Shown here piece after piece: positions 12,481 through 24,855 of a DNA stretch of 64,000 bases. Within the stretch, counting starts at the first letter, position 1; each line of letters starts with the position of its first letter. Both the position numbers and the translations under genes were made by a program. The stretch is taken from contig MNCI01015670.1 in NCBI GenBank assembly GCA_015680685.1, positions 1,033,916-1,097,915 of the forward strand, written 5' to 3'. Source of the DNA: Gnetum montanum (taxonomy: Eukaryota > Streptophyta > Gnetopsida > Gnetales > Gnetaceae). The notes under the pieces were generated by a model. That model worked only from the letters and a program-made list of their open reading frames with translations. It was not told the DNA's origin and did not search any database.

Positions 12481-13376
12481 GGCACTCTATCATAAAGGTT
12501 CATGATAATGTGTTATCAATCAAGGTGTAGCTCAAATTCAAAATGATGACCTCCTTCCAAAGTTCCAACACTTGCATTTATCTAGACATTCCAGTGATGG
12601 TGATGATGCCCATTTATTTAATTGGGATGCTTATCATGAACTAACTAAAGCTATCCACATTCCAAGGAAGCATGTTCATGATCATAGAATCAAGTGAATC
12701 AACATGGTTTATCTACCAATATATATATGGTATATAAGTTACAATCCCAACTTCATATGTAAGACTTTAACAATGCATACTATCTTCAAGGGATCATAAG
12801 AAATTGGTAGAAGTTGTAGTTGTTTCCTCATACCTTCACCATCCTCATAGAGACCTAGTACAAATCCTTATCTCTAATTTAGAGATAATTACATGGTAAG
12901 AATCTTTTACAAAAAATTTCAAAACCTATGGCTAAATTTTGAACATCTAGAAGGGGATGGTCAAATGAAGGCAAGGAGTGCATATACCTCTCAACATAGT
13001 CATAGAGAGGTAGATGAAAACTACTCATCATTGTCTAAATCATGGTTCTAACTAAAGAGAGTAGTTGATGCATATTGTAGAATAGATAAGGTAGGAAATA
13101 TGAGAGCATGTGAATATGTACATTATGGACCAAATACATAAAAAATTCATGGCCCAAAACAAAGCACTCTTGTACACCTTAGCAAGTAAGAAGAGTGAGT
13201 GGAGAAAGAGATAGTCTATGGAGGAGTATAATCATGACCCAACACATAGAAATGAGGCTAAAAATATTTAAGTTACTAGTAGGCCTCCCACTATGATCAA
13301 GGATATGTTTTAAGATCAAGTTTGAACAAAAAGGGCCTTGATAGAGTTGGCTCATAGAGTGTATTAATTTTGGAAC
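12481..13376. other. No gene recognised
   Basis: About 0.9 kb of AT-rich sequence between an integrase relic and a plus-strand gag/protease relic. Short frames only, and no motif I can name. Confidence 0.4.
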
Positions 13377-14800
13377 ATGATGAATGAAAAGATGACAACT
13401 ACTCTTATGGACATTGAGGATAAGGTGGTTGAAGATAAAACCAAAGAAATTGCAGAACATAAATGTTCAAAGAGATATGAAGAACATAATAAAGATAAGC
13501 TCTCTCATTCTAAGATCATTCAAAAAGATCCAACTAAGGCTTCTTCATCTTCTGATGATAAATGTACTTGCAAATGTTGGCTAGAGCTTCATGATTAATA
13601 GTATTACCTAGTCATGACTCACATGATTGATGATATGAAATAATCAAAAATTCCTCTAAATCCCATATTTTTCTAGAGACAAATGAGAAGGACTTGATAC
13701 CTATGTTGTTCACACTATCTTCAAGGTGCATTTTGAAAGCCTATGCAACAATACCAATAGTGGCAAGCTCCAAATCCTTGAGGTACTACTCTAGGAAATA
13801 TTTTTACTTCTATCTAACAAAAAATGGTGCTCCTTGCCAACCACTATTTTCATAGTGCATAGGAAGGTGATTATCAACCCTTATTAATGATACGTCAATA
13901 GTACCAACCTACTTCAAGTAGCCTTGCTAGTCAAGCTTCCTAGCAGTAGCAACTTCTACTCAATCACATGCAAGATTGGATAGCCATTTAGCTGCAATCA
14001 AGAGATGCTAAATCATGTAATATTGCCTACTATATTGATCCTACTTTCATGTATACATCTAGGTAATATTATTAACATCCTCCTGATTTGATTACGGGGG
14101 AAGCTTAGGATCTTATAGTAGAAAATTCTATCATAAGTGTAGATGTACAAACCCCAAGACTAAGTCCACATCACCCTCTTCATCTTCTAGAGAGGAAAAT
14201 CATTCATGCTAAATAGAATCCCACATTACTGAGGTCTCAATAAAATTACTAATCATAATCAACATGCAACATCTACTTCAGGAAAAAGTTCCATAATGAC
14301 ATCTAGTAAAGATAATAAGATGGTCGCTAATGGTCATGTTATCACCATCTCCATGTCCATGATGGCTATATGAGCAGTCAAAGAAGGATATTTTCCCAAA
14401 AAAGAATCATATTTTAATAGTTCCATGGTGGAAATTAGATCAACAAAAAGGATCATTATCTAGCTCTTTGTGACTCTAGTTTGGAAGTCAATATCATCTA
14501 ATTACAACAATATCATGATTAGGAGCTTCCTCCTCTTAATCATACCAACATTCTTCATCTCTTCCATTTTATTATTATCCATTAATTATGTATGACAGGA
14601 AGTCAATCAAGTGAAGTGGAGGATGAGATTTGGCCATCTAAGGAGATAGACTCATGTTTAATGTCAATGTCTCACTAGTTGTTGGGAATCCATGGATGTC
14701 TCATCAATAGGATTCACAAGGGAAAGAAAGACAAGTGTTTGCTATGGGAAGGATCCATTTGTAAGTCCTTGATGGATTGGAATTATAAGTGAGTAAGCTA
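13377..14800 (+). pseudogene. Relic of gag/protease, plus strand
   Basis: The first 73 codons (13377-13598) are charged and lysine-rich, with a C-K-C-W cluster at the end, like the tail of a capsid-nucleocapsid protein. Near 14450-14510 the frame reads ALCDSSLEVNII, close to the aspartic protease box ALLDSGSGVNLI with the glycine lost. At about 14660-14700 VVGNPWMSH recalls the protease end motif. Stops are frequent; assignment rests on these short matches. Confidence 0.45.
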
Positions 14801-15698
14801 ATGCTTATCTCCTAGTGATTTTGGTGGTTTCATTGCATAAGGCACTTGATTAGTCTTCCACTTGTATGAATGTCAACTCTTCATGCTTCAAGATTTGATC
14901 ATGACAAACTCTCTCTAATTCACCTCATTTGTGTTTGTATTCCATTATTCTTAGTGCTCTAATCATTCTTCCAATTTTCTAACCCATATTTCCAATATTT
15001 TTATTCATGGAAACATATAAATAAATCAATCAACCTAATTCTTGTTATTGCAAACAGTACCATAGGTAAGTTTATAATGCTCTTATTATCATGCTCTTAT
15101 GATGCTTTACTAGAACAATTCATGGTAATTCAAACATGTTGTCAACCTTGCACATGGCTTCGGTTGTTACAGAAGATAAGTTCATGGCTTAGGTGGTGAA
15201 GTTTTGCATTTTTTCAAGTTTGGAAGGATTTGTTAATGGACCCCTTGCATAAGTGCAAGGACATTAATGCTCGTATGCTATTGCATCCCCCTAAGCTAAC
15301 AAACTAGTATAAATGGAAGGCTCTCTCAAACTTTTTTTCACACTTCATCTTTTCATTTTTGTTTTCTTTTGCTTCCATTTCACCATAAATAGGAAAGACT
15401 ACTAAATTTTCATTCCATAGGTTGAATTAGTTATATTTTTGTATGCAATCTTCTTACTATTTCTTGTACTTAGTGTTCTTACTATGGTTTAAGCCTAGTA
15501 TCTTGTAACTTAGTAGTAAGGGAGAGAACTTAATATTGATATGTATTTAATGCATTTAGTAGTTATAAAAACATATTCTACCTTATTTGTACTTACCCAT
15601 ACATTCCATAATTTCATACTTATGATATTTTTTCTTAAGTATTTTTAAGGGTTGTATTTATCATTATTTTTATGTACAACTTTTATAATGATAGTATG
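14801..15698 (+). other. Spacer with TATA-like box ahead of an accessory frame
   Basis: No coding potential. It holds tataaat at 15308-15314, followed by a pyrimidine-rich leader. The arrangement (gag-side relic, TATA, leader, coiled-coil frame) parallels element B at 22756-24855. Confidence 0.35.
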
Positions 15699-18240
15699 AT
15701 GCCTAGGAGACTTACATTTACAACAATCTTCATAGCTCATCATGTTAGGATGATAGTGAACAAAGCTTCATAGATCAAGGAGGACTACAGTTGAATAATC
15801 TTAGGCCTTCATCTACAAGCCCATGCAAGAACCACCGGTTCTTAAGGAGGAGGAAGGAAAAGAGCTTAAATCTCTTGATTAAGAACCTACTCCAAAAAGA
15901 CCTCCACCTAGAAGTAGATCAAGAGGGAGGTAGTTACATTTTCAATCTTTGGGTTGAACTAGTGTAAAACATGCAATTGAACAAGTGTGAAAGAAACTGA
16001 TAGAAGTTGAAGATGATAAGCTTGGCAATATCCAAGAAGGAATGAAAATACAAGATGTCTGGCAACAACCAATCCATGAAGAAAATAACTATCATCAATT
16101 CATTAAGCTCACTCCTATTGAGCTTAATAAGTCTCTAAAACAAGTGGGCTTTTATAAGTACATCATCTATTTCTTCACATGGTACTAGCATGAGATAGAT
16201 GAATTATATCAAAACCTTGCAATGAACATTGCCATGATAATTTTTGGAGGGATTCTTAAGCCTACTTCTACATGGACTCTCTCTAGGGCTACAAGATTTC
16301 CAAACGAGCCAACAAATAAGTAGTGGTAATAGACCGACAAGACTAAGTCCAAGCTCATATCAAATGTTCTATTTAAGGTCTTTGACATGGACAAAGTAAA
16401 GGTGAAGATGTTAAACTCTCCTTGGTTCATAATACCATGTACAAAATTTTCACACATGAATTTTTACCCACTAAATAGTCATTGGGTATCTCTACTCAAG
16501 AGGTGAAATTTTTGACAATGATGAGAGGGAACTGCATCATGAACATCTCATTTTTTCTCTACAATGCCTTAATTCAAAAGATTAAAGATGTGGCTAGAGA
16601 AAAGAGGGAGATATATGTCTTTCAAGGTTCAATTTGAAAACACTATGTATTGGTGGGCATAGTAAAGAATATGGGAATAAATCCCATAATTGTGGGAATG
16701 GTGGACTAGGAAAATGTAATGATGGTGATCCCAAGATAACATCCAAAGGTTGTTGGGGCCATACCCAATTTAGAAGGTGAAATGCCTTTAATTGTAGTAT
16801 CTGATATCTATTCTTTAAAGTAGCTACATCATCATCAAATAAGGGCACTAGCCAAGCCTTAAGCTACTTAGCATACAAAGATGCAACATACTAGTAGATT
16901 CGTCTCCTAACCTACTAGTTTCAGAATCATGCAGAGATAAGAACCTCTTTCTAGTGGTGGTTTTTGACTTGTTATGCATGTTAAAGGTGAGGGACATGCT
17001 TCCATAATTCATATTGAGGGTTTTCTAGACCTTAATAGTAATTTCTTGAACATGATTTGAGCCATTGTGGTTGGTGATACAATAAGGGAGAATCTTTTTC
17101 AATTTTCTCCTCCCTTACTGGATGATCCACCCATGGTTCATTATGATGCCTCTATTTGGTTGCAAACACATGTTTCTTTGTAAAGTATTTTTTCCTTTTC
17201 ATTGATCAAGGTGTAGAATGCACAATGTCCAACATGTAATGAAAGTCATCCAAGAATCCATTGGTCAACTTAGGACTAGCTATTAGACGAAATAGGAGCA
17301 AAGGATTAAGCTAGTGTGCTAAGTTATTATCAAGGAACATCGATAGTATGATGGATATTAAACTCATCATGGTATGAACTGAGTTAAAAACCATGGATTC
17401 TAGCAGAACATTTTATCTAAGAAAATTGTGTAGAAGCTAGCCCAAGGAATGATGATTGCATGGCAACTAGAACACATGACACAATTGGTACTAATACCTT
17501 CTATAATCACACTAGAGGTGCATATTGAATTCTTGAAGGCTGAATTATTTTAGGCATACTAGGTTGGTGAAGAAGTTGTGTTCATGAAAGATGACTTGAA
17601 GCAACAAATTAGAATGCTAAAGTGTTAATTCCAAAAATGTGAATATTAGTCAAGAAAAAGAAAAATAAGTACTATCCCTTTCCTAGTAGGTACGAAGGTT
17701 GAAAGATGAATTTTGGATCATGGCCCAATTTTGGGACAAATAACTTCATATGGAGAAGAAGCACTGGAACTTATAGTAGGAGCTAGCAAACAACACTACT
17801 AGAAAAATTAATAAGCTTAGTGAGATTCATTTAATTAACAAGAAAATTTAGGATGTCAAGGTGTGTAGCTTGCATAAACTTATAGCTATGCTCAATGAAT
17901 GAATAGTTGGGAAGCAACATGAGATGAAGAAAAAATTTAACACCTTACACACTAAACTCCAACAAATGGCTATAAGTGAGCCAACAATGTAGAAGAAGAT
18001 GAACCTATTTGAAAACATGTACATCCTCCACCATGAAGTAGCTATCGCAATCCTTGAGAAGAGACTTACAAAGGCAAAAGAGGAGGTGAAAGTGAACTAG
18101 AAGAAGTATCTTTATGTGGTTTAGACTTTTGCAAGTAAACCATGCATAGAGCTATAGGAGAAGCTTCATCAAGCAACAATCAAGTTGGACGTGGTCCAAC
18201 ATGAGCTCTCACAAGTAAGGAGAAGTCATGAGGAATTCTA
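15699..18240 (+). pseudogene. Coiled-coil accessory reading frame, decayed
   Basis: A broken plus-strand frame. The part at 16120-16480 contains AMIIFGGIL and a FYPLNSHWVSLL segment, resembling accessory retrotransposon proteins with a plant-mobile-domain-like fold. The part at 17500-18230 has long runs of charged residues with heptad-spaced leucines (for example KRLTKAKEEVKVN), predicting a coiled coil. It has no pol motif. Similar order in element B suggests homologous function; what that function is is not known. Confidence 0.45.
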
Positions 18241-19539
18241 GGTGGATTCTAAGAAACGATATCAAACACTTCTATGAGAGTAGGGACTAATGCATGAACA
18301 AAATTAGCAGCTCCAAGTAAGGGTAATGAACATTGAGGCCTAACTCTAGAGATTTCATATTTCCACACATATCTTTTTAGGCTTCTTCCCACATCAAGTA
18401 GGCATGTTAAGAGGCTTCTTCTCTCAGCCACCACTCCACGACACTTCTAAATGATATGTCTTGTATTGTATTATAGTCTTGGTCTATGTATTTGTACAAT
18501 TGTATTTCTCTACCTTGATCATGTCATGTGTCTAGTCCCATTTTTGTGTCTTGGGTGTTAAAGCTATGAGACTAGCTTTACTTAGCTGTAGAGGAATGAT
18601 GAGTTAGCCAATGACATTTGGTAAATCCATTGTAATTCCTAGACTTATGAAGTATTTCATATCCTATGTTTGCGGATTTCATGCACATGGTTAAGGTTTC
18701 TACAATCCACATTTGCATCCTAGCCTCCCATTTCACACTTGCAAGTTTGGTGCATGGTTTAGTCCTTTTAAGATGTTTTCAATTTTGTTCAAAAATTTGA
18801 GGAGCCTTACAACATGTTTTCTAACATTTTGGGTCTTACCTAAAATTGGATATGCAAAGTATGCTTAGTAGGGATGCATTAACTACCTTGCATCAACACA
18901 CCTCCTACATTAGTGTAGGAGTGCTGATGCAACCCCCTTGTATGCTTGGTTTGGTCCCTTTACTTACTTTTTGCCTATAGTATGGTCTTGAGATACCTAG
19001 GAAATGCTGATGGACCTTGGTTGATACTTGGGTGTTAACAAAACTTTGTCATTATGTTGTGAAAACTATAAATACTCAAGATGAGCTCTTACACTTAACA
19101 ACTTCATTCAAAAAAACTTCATTCAAATGTTTTCATTTGGCTTTTGGCATCTACTTTTATGTAAATAGCTCTTTCTCCCTTAGGTAAGTTAATTCATTTT
19201 CTCATTTGTTTGTGTTTCAAGTTGTCACTTTCACAAGTGTAGCTAGATTTTATCAGAGTGCTACCTTGCTTACATAGCCTATAATAATTTTTTTGATGTA
19301 AAATCTAATGTTTGCATGGTGACTAAAGCTTATGATTTTACTTTATTATACCATTGATGCCTTAAATACTAAAACATTGAAAAGCATAAAATAATAAAAA
19401 TTATTTATTTAATTAATTCTCATTTTCTTAAGATGCAACAATTTATCCTTGCCTCATGAAGTCATAACTATATGATATGGCATTGAGCCATTGAGGTTGT
19501 GACTAAGAGCTATTTTTATTACATTTTGTGTATGGTGTT
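18241..19539. other. AT-rich spacer left of element B
   Basis: No gene. A ctataaata box occurs near 19070, followed by a pyrimidine-rich leader and a taggtaagtt donor-like site at about 19191, again the promoter-plus-leader pattern seen at 15308 and 24358. It may be the regulatory part of a remnant LTR, but I could not pair it with another copy. Confidence 0.35.
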
Positions 19540-20380
19540 TGATGAGTCACTATCTACCAAGCCTCAATATTAGGTACATGATATTGTAGCCTAGATACGA
19601 TATCCTGATTCCTGTGTTAGCCTATTAATACAACACTCAAGCACACAACGAGATAAGAAGTAGAGAACTAGAGAGTTAGAAATTCTTTTCTTTTCTTATA
19701 GTCAATTTTAGTGTTCTTTCCAAGTGCATGCCCACATTATGATGCTTGTAATTGTACAGAACCCTTGTTTGAGTGTGATGTACTTGGACATGCACACGAT
19801 CAACAATAAAGATCGAGATTACTCCATCATTGTAGCATTCACTTAGCTTTTAATTGTTTTAATTATTAATTATATATTATTGTCTTCTTAGTTAATATTT
19901 ATTTTATCATCATTTGCTATTCCTATTATTAACATGGAATGAATAAGTATGCCTTAATCACGAACATTTAGGTGCAACTATGTGGTAATCTAGTAGCGTA
20001 TTGAGTAGTGCTTTGAGTGATATGTGCTTGGTAATCCTAGGAGTAGTACATGAAGTACAAGATGCATGCAGATGATTAGGGATGCATGCTCATCACACTG
20101 AGGCTAGCTTAGATCTTATTTCCTATTATCCATTAGCTTAATCAAGTTATCTCTTATTGTTCTTAGGAGTAGTATAGTAGTAGGGATCACATCATACACT
20201 TCACTCTAGACTAAACCATACGTGACAAAGAAAATACTATTCCAAGTTGGAAGATAGTGAACTACAAACAACATATAACCATCTAGGTGCCACAACTAGT
20301 CCATCTGTAGAGTTTGATCAGATCACACATATACGCTCGTATTCATATGGTTCAGCGTAGGGGTACCTTGTTACTCATCA
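19540..20380 (+). repeat. 5' LTR of element B
   Basis: Begins TGATGAGTCA and ends TTACTCATCA. It is matched by 27834-28684, for instance at the shared phrase cacacaacgagataagaagtag. It is followed immediately by the primer-binding site. Confidence 0.9.
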
Positions 20381-20400
20381 TTGGAACCATTACTAGGGAT
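20381..20400 (+). other. Primer-binding site of element B
   Basis: TTGGAACCATTACTAGGGAT directly follows the LTR. It is a transition-decayed form of the tRNA-complementary site used by Athila elements and aligns with those at 10138 (minus), 58298 (minus) and 62555. Confidence 0.75.
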
Positions 20401-20514
20401 GGTGCTAGTTATCTAGATTAGTTATATCATACAAGATCGCTGTAACAAGGTACTAACAATATATCTTTTAGATAAAGAAATTAAATTCAATTAATTCACA
20501 CACAATTCATGACA

Positions 20515-22755
20515 ATGTCTCTTTCACAAGATAGTGATAACACAATATCTAGTGATGTAATTCATTAGAGAACCAACGAAATATATGATGATGAAGAAGT
20601 TTGGAGTACTCAATCTTATGCAGGAGTTTCATATGTTCATAGACACCCCAACGATACTCAAGGACTTTTTTCATCCAACTCAAACACCTCTAGTGAAGAT
20701 GGGACATCTCCTAGAATGAGGGGGACTGTAAGGTCTATGACCTTCTCAATGGGTAACAAGAGTACATTAGGGGATGATTAGGAGACCTACAAAAGTCATC
20801 ACAATTCTTCTGATTCTCTCTCTTCCTCTGCTCTTTCAATGTCGAGTTGTGACATGGATGACTATTCCTTAAGGGGTCAGCATAGAAATAAAAATCGAAC
20901 CAATGGGAAAAATCAGGAACGTCAACATGAACATAGACAACATTATCCCAACTCATGAACTTACAACCTATTTAGCGACAATGAACCCTTGCTGGCCATT
21001 AAGTACCTAATGCATATAACAGAGGTCATTTATATATCTCATAGGCATCATGAGGAAATTTGTCTACCTAGGCTTGATTTAAACAACTTTCCTAAGTTAT
21101 CAGGGGGTTATGATTCAAATCTACAACATCATTTACAAGCCTTCTATGATGCATGTGTATGGAACAACATTTAGAATGGGTGGAAAAGGCTTAAGCTCTT
21201 CCCTATGACACTCATTGATCAAGCTAAAGTATGGTATAGGTATTTAAAACCAAATTCAATTTGCCATTGGTCAATAATGATGGACCTCTTCAATGAAAGA
21301 TATGAAACCTATGCAAGAGTGTCAACCTTGAGGAGACAAATCCAAGAGTAGAAACAAGGGCAACATGAACCATTGGACATGGCCTTAGAATGATATTACT
21401 CTTTGTTAAACAAATGCCCAAGCCATGGTTTCTCCGAGGAAAGGCTAATGTATCACATTATGGATGGGCTCCGTAATGAAACAAGGGAGATCCTAGGGAT
21501 GTATGTCCCAGGTCAACTATATGAACTCCAAACCCATTAATTCCAAGAGCTTATTAAGTGAATAGTAAAAGAAGAAGGAGAAATAGCCAAATGGGGGAAT
21601 GTTAAAAAACCTCAATAGGACCAAACTCTTGAAATAACAGAGGTCCATAATTATGAAGAGGAGAAATCAACTCACCTTGAGGAGGTGAAACCATTCCTAC
21701 CTTTGCCAATATTAAAATCACTAGATGAAATCGAGGAAAAGATCAACAAGATGATGAAGTGGGTACATGAAAAATGTGGAGAATATGTGGACATTATTAG
21801 AGGGAGATCCATGCAAGATAACTCTAATGACCAAAGTAAATAGAGGATACCAAACTAGAAATGGAACAGAACACCATTCAACAATAAGGAAGAAGGGCTA
21901 AAGAAAATGAGGATAGGGGCTCAACCAAAAATCATAAGTATTAATGCAATGTTTTCCTGTACAATCACCTAGAAGGCCAATGCCCAATCTTGTCACATTT
22001 ACATGAGCATTGGAGAAGAATGTTACATCTAGATTTCTTATAGAATTATTGTGCTTAACTGTAGTGGAAAAACCCCTAATCCTGGGGAAGTCCATCGCCA
22101 AACTAGCCATACCCTTCGTATCACTTGAAACCAAGTGCTTATTACATTCAACACCTTGTTTCTCCAACTAGATCAACATTCTCTATTTCACCTCTCTTGA
22201 GTATCATCAACCCACATCCTCTCCTACGAAATCACCACCTCATGTTCCTTACACTCCTCCTTACTCTCAATATTCTCCTCCTTCACCTCCTTCTACATTG
22301 CCACTAGTTGTACTAGAAGGTTTTTCACCATAACACTAATCAATGAACATTACTTGTGCTGCTACTATCAATAGTAGTGGGAGTCCTCCACAATGTTGGA
22401 AGCATCCTTTCTTTAGGCATGGCCATAGAAAGAGACAACACAGTTCTAAAACCACTGCATCCTCCAACTCAACACAAGCCCAACATAGTGATGCAACTTC
22501 CTCTTCAAACTTAACACCTCCTATTACCTTATCTAGGCCACCAATTCATACTCTAATAACTATGCAGCCTAATGAATATAACAACGTGAGAAGACATATC
22601 AATCTTTGCATACCATCTTATGGTCATAGGTGCCATAGTGGGTCAGCTTCTTATCACATGACCACATCTTATAATCTACCCCACTATGCCTACTTTAATC
22701 AAATGTGTGAACCCCAATTTAGGTACATTCCTGCCACTACACCAAAAGACACCTA
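20515..22755 (+). pseudogene. gag of element B
   Basis: Starts MSLSQDSDN at 20515. The capsid region (about 21050-21520) has PKLSGGYDSNLQHHLQAF, WKRLKLFPMTLIDQAKVWY and IMDGLRNETREILG, the usual Athila gag layout. The final part (22343-22755) is rich in S, T, P and H and is shared with element C gag at 38300-38717. Stops interrupt it, including a TAG at codon 18 that element C has at the same codon. Gag forms the virus-like particle in this family. Confidence 0.85.
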
Positions 22756-24350
22756 ATGGTTTGGATATGATTAGAACCCAATATTTTCAACATGCACAGA
22801 TTCTAACTTTTCATTTATTAATTCTCACCATGATCAAAGGTTTAGTCATGGGGGATACCTCCCATGCTAACAAGTAGAATTAGTAAATATTTTTCCTTTT
22901 CTTTGGTTTTACAACTTTTGTGTTTCAATTTCTTTTTCTAATTTCACATTTCCAATTTTTTTTTTATCTTTTTATGGGTAATCTCATCTGTGAATAAAAT
23001 ACTCATGTAACTAGTTGGTTAAGGTGTTATTCTATGTTATCGAGTCACAAGTGATTAATTATTTGGACAGTGAGCCCCCAACATCTAACCATCCATTCTA
23101 TTAATAACAGGTTCTTTCTCTGGGTATGATGATATTCTTCTTATCATCAAAACATAAAGTAACTTTGTACTCATTATGCCCAGAGTGAAGAGTGATAGAC
23201 TAAGAGGGAATGGCAAGGGTGTGACATCAAGAGGACTTGTGGATTCCCTTTGGTGACATCTATAGGTGTTATCATGCAGCTTGGTTGTACTGAGATCCTT
23301 GTAGATCTAACGAAAATGGGAGTAAGAGTTGTAATAAAGTCACTCAATAAAGGAACTCAATGCTGTTTAGGGGGATTCCCACTAGAAAGACATGCATCCA
23401 TGCCTGAAGGTTGGTGGCTTCTCTAGATCACCTTTCGGAAAGACAAAGTGCAAAAGTAGCCAGAAGAAGAAAAAGAAAGGAAGAAAGAGAAGCAGAGAAG
23501 AAAAATGTAAGAAAACCATGCTACAAATAAATTCAAATCACTCCTCCCTTGTGCAAAACTCCAAGTGATCATACTCCTTACTGTCATGATGCTCCTATGG
23601 TTATTTATCATTGGGATAAAACAACGCAATGTCACTAATTAGAGGTATGTACTTGGTTTTGATCTTGTATCAAAAGGCTAATGGTACTTTAATCATGCAT
23701 AACACTTAGGATTCATTGTGCCTAGGGTAAGTTACCTCACGTCCCAATCTCTACAATTTCTTCTACAATTCATCTCATCTCATGGTCCAAGTACTTCTAA
23801 CTTGTGTCTTGTGTGGCATAGAATTCATACCTCATAGTAGTGGCACTTAACATGTGTGTGTTTTGTTGCATAGGTGCAGGTTGCATTTAACCCTTCTAGT
23901 GCCTATGGGCATTTTAAGGTGTCGTTATGTAAAGGCATTATAGGTTGGAACCTGCTTTGGGGAGGACCCACTTGCATGACTTTTTGTAATTTGTACTTTT
24001 TGCACACCACCACATCATTTTATACCCTCTGATTATTCCATTGCAAAATCTATTCTTTCCTTTGCCATCATTTCAATCAAACATTCCTTAGAAAAATTAC
24101 ATGTCCTTTTTCCTCATCCTTTTCAAAGAACTTCCTTGTATGACTCCACTTCACTACACTTTTAGTGTCTCAATTCTCACTTGCCATTACCCCAAACCTA
24201 TCAAATCTACCTCAAATCCTTCAATTTTGGCCCTAAAAACTTCACCAATCATCAATTCTAATAAGTACCCTATCTTGGATAGGATGTGATATCAAGTACC
24301 TAATACCAAGTTTGACATGATATTGATTATGCGCTATCACGTACACGATA
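22756..24350 (+). other. Spacer between gag and accessory gene of element B
   Basis: No credible reading frame. Near 23880-23990 it holds a block related, in opposite orientation, to the repeat at 1062-1531. No pol sequence is recognisable in either strand. The right end runs into LTR-promoter-like wording with gatatc units. Confidence 0.5.
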
Positions 24351-24390
24351 TCGCATCTATAAAAAGTATATATATGGGACCCCCAAACAC
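24290..24390 (+). promoter_or_regulatory. Internal promoter of the element B accessory gene
   Basis: A TATAAAAA box at 24358-24365 is preceded by repeated palindrome-like words (gatatcaag, catgatattg, acgatatcgc). These recall the U3 parts of the LTRs of elements B and E (E has an exact GCGATATCGC next to its TATA). A leader with a splice donor follows. Function is inferred from order and motifs only. Confidence 0.5.
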
Positions 24391-24628
24391 TACACATGTC
24401 ATTTTCAACAGTTAACATGGGGGGATTTGTTCAAATTTTCTTCCATGATTTTCAGTGATTTACAAGTCTAAATTCAACTTTTAATATTTTTCTCTTTGAC
24501 ACTCCAATTTCTTTTCCAATTGAACCTCATTAAACTTAGAGTTTTTAACTTAGTCGTGGGAGAGGAGTACTATAGAACTTGCACATAATTTCTTTGAAAT
24601 TTGCTATCACTTGGAGGATGTCATAGGG

Positions 24629-24855
24629 GTAAGTACTATCAAGAATTCATGCCAAACTAATTTTCTCCCTTCACCTAAGTCATCTAAGTTATTATATGTG
24701 TCACCTAAACAGACTGATTCTGACATTAAAATTTTAGGGCAAGTTCCTTAAAAACTTTCTAACTCTAGAATCACACTAAAGACAATGAGTAAGGTATAAG
24801 ATAATCAAATTTCTTTAAATAACCTTACTGACAATCAGTCTTTGTGTGATTACAG
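24629..24855 (+). other. Predicted leader intron of the accessory gene
   Basis: Donor ggGTAAGT at 24629 and acceptor gtgattacAG at 24854-24855, with the ATG of the accessory frame at the first base after the acceptor. The intron is 227 bp and AT-rich. Sites match plant consensus well; transcript evidence is lacking. Confidence 0.55.
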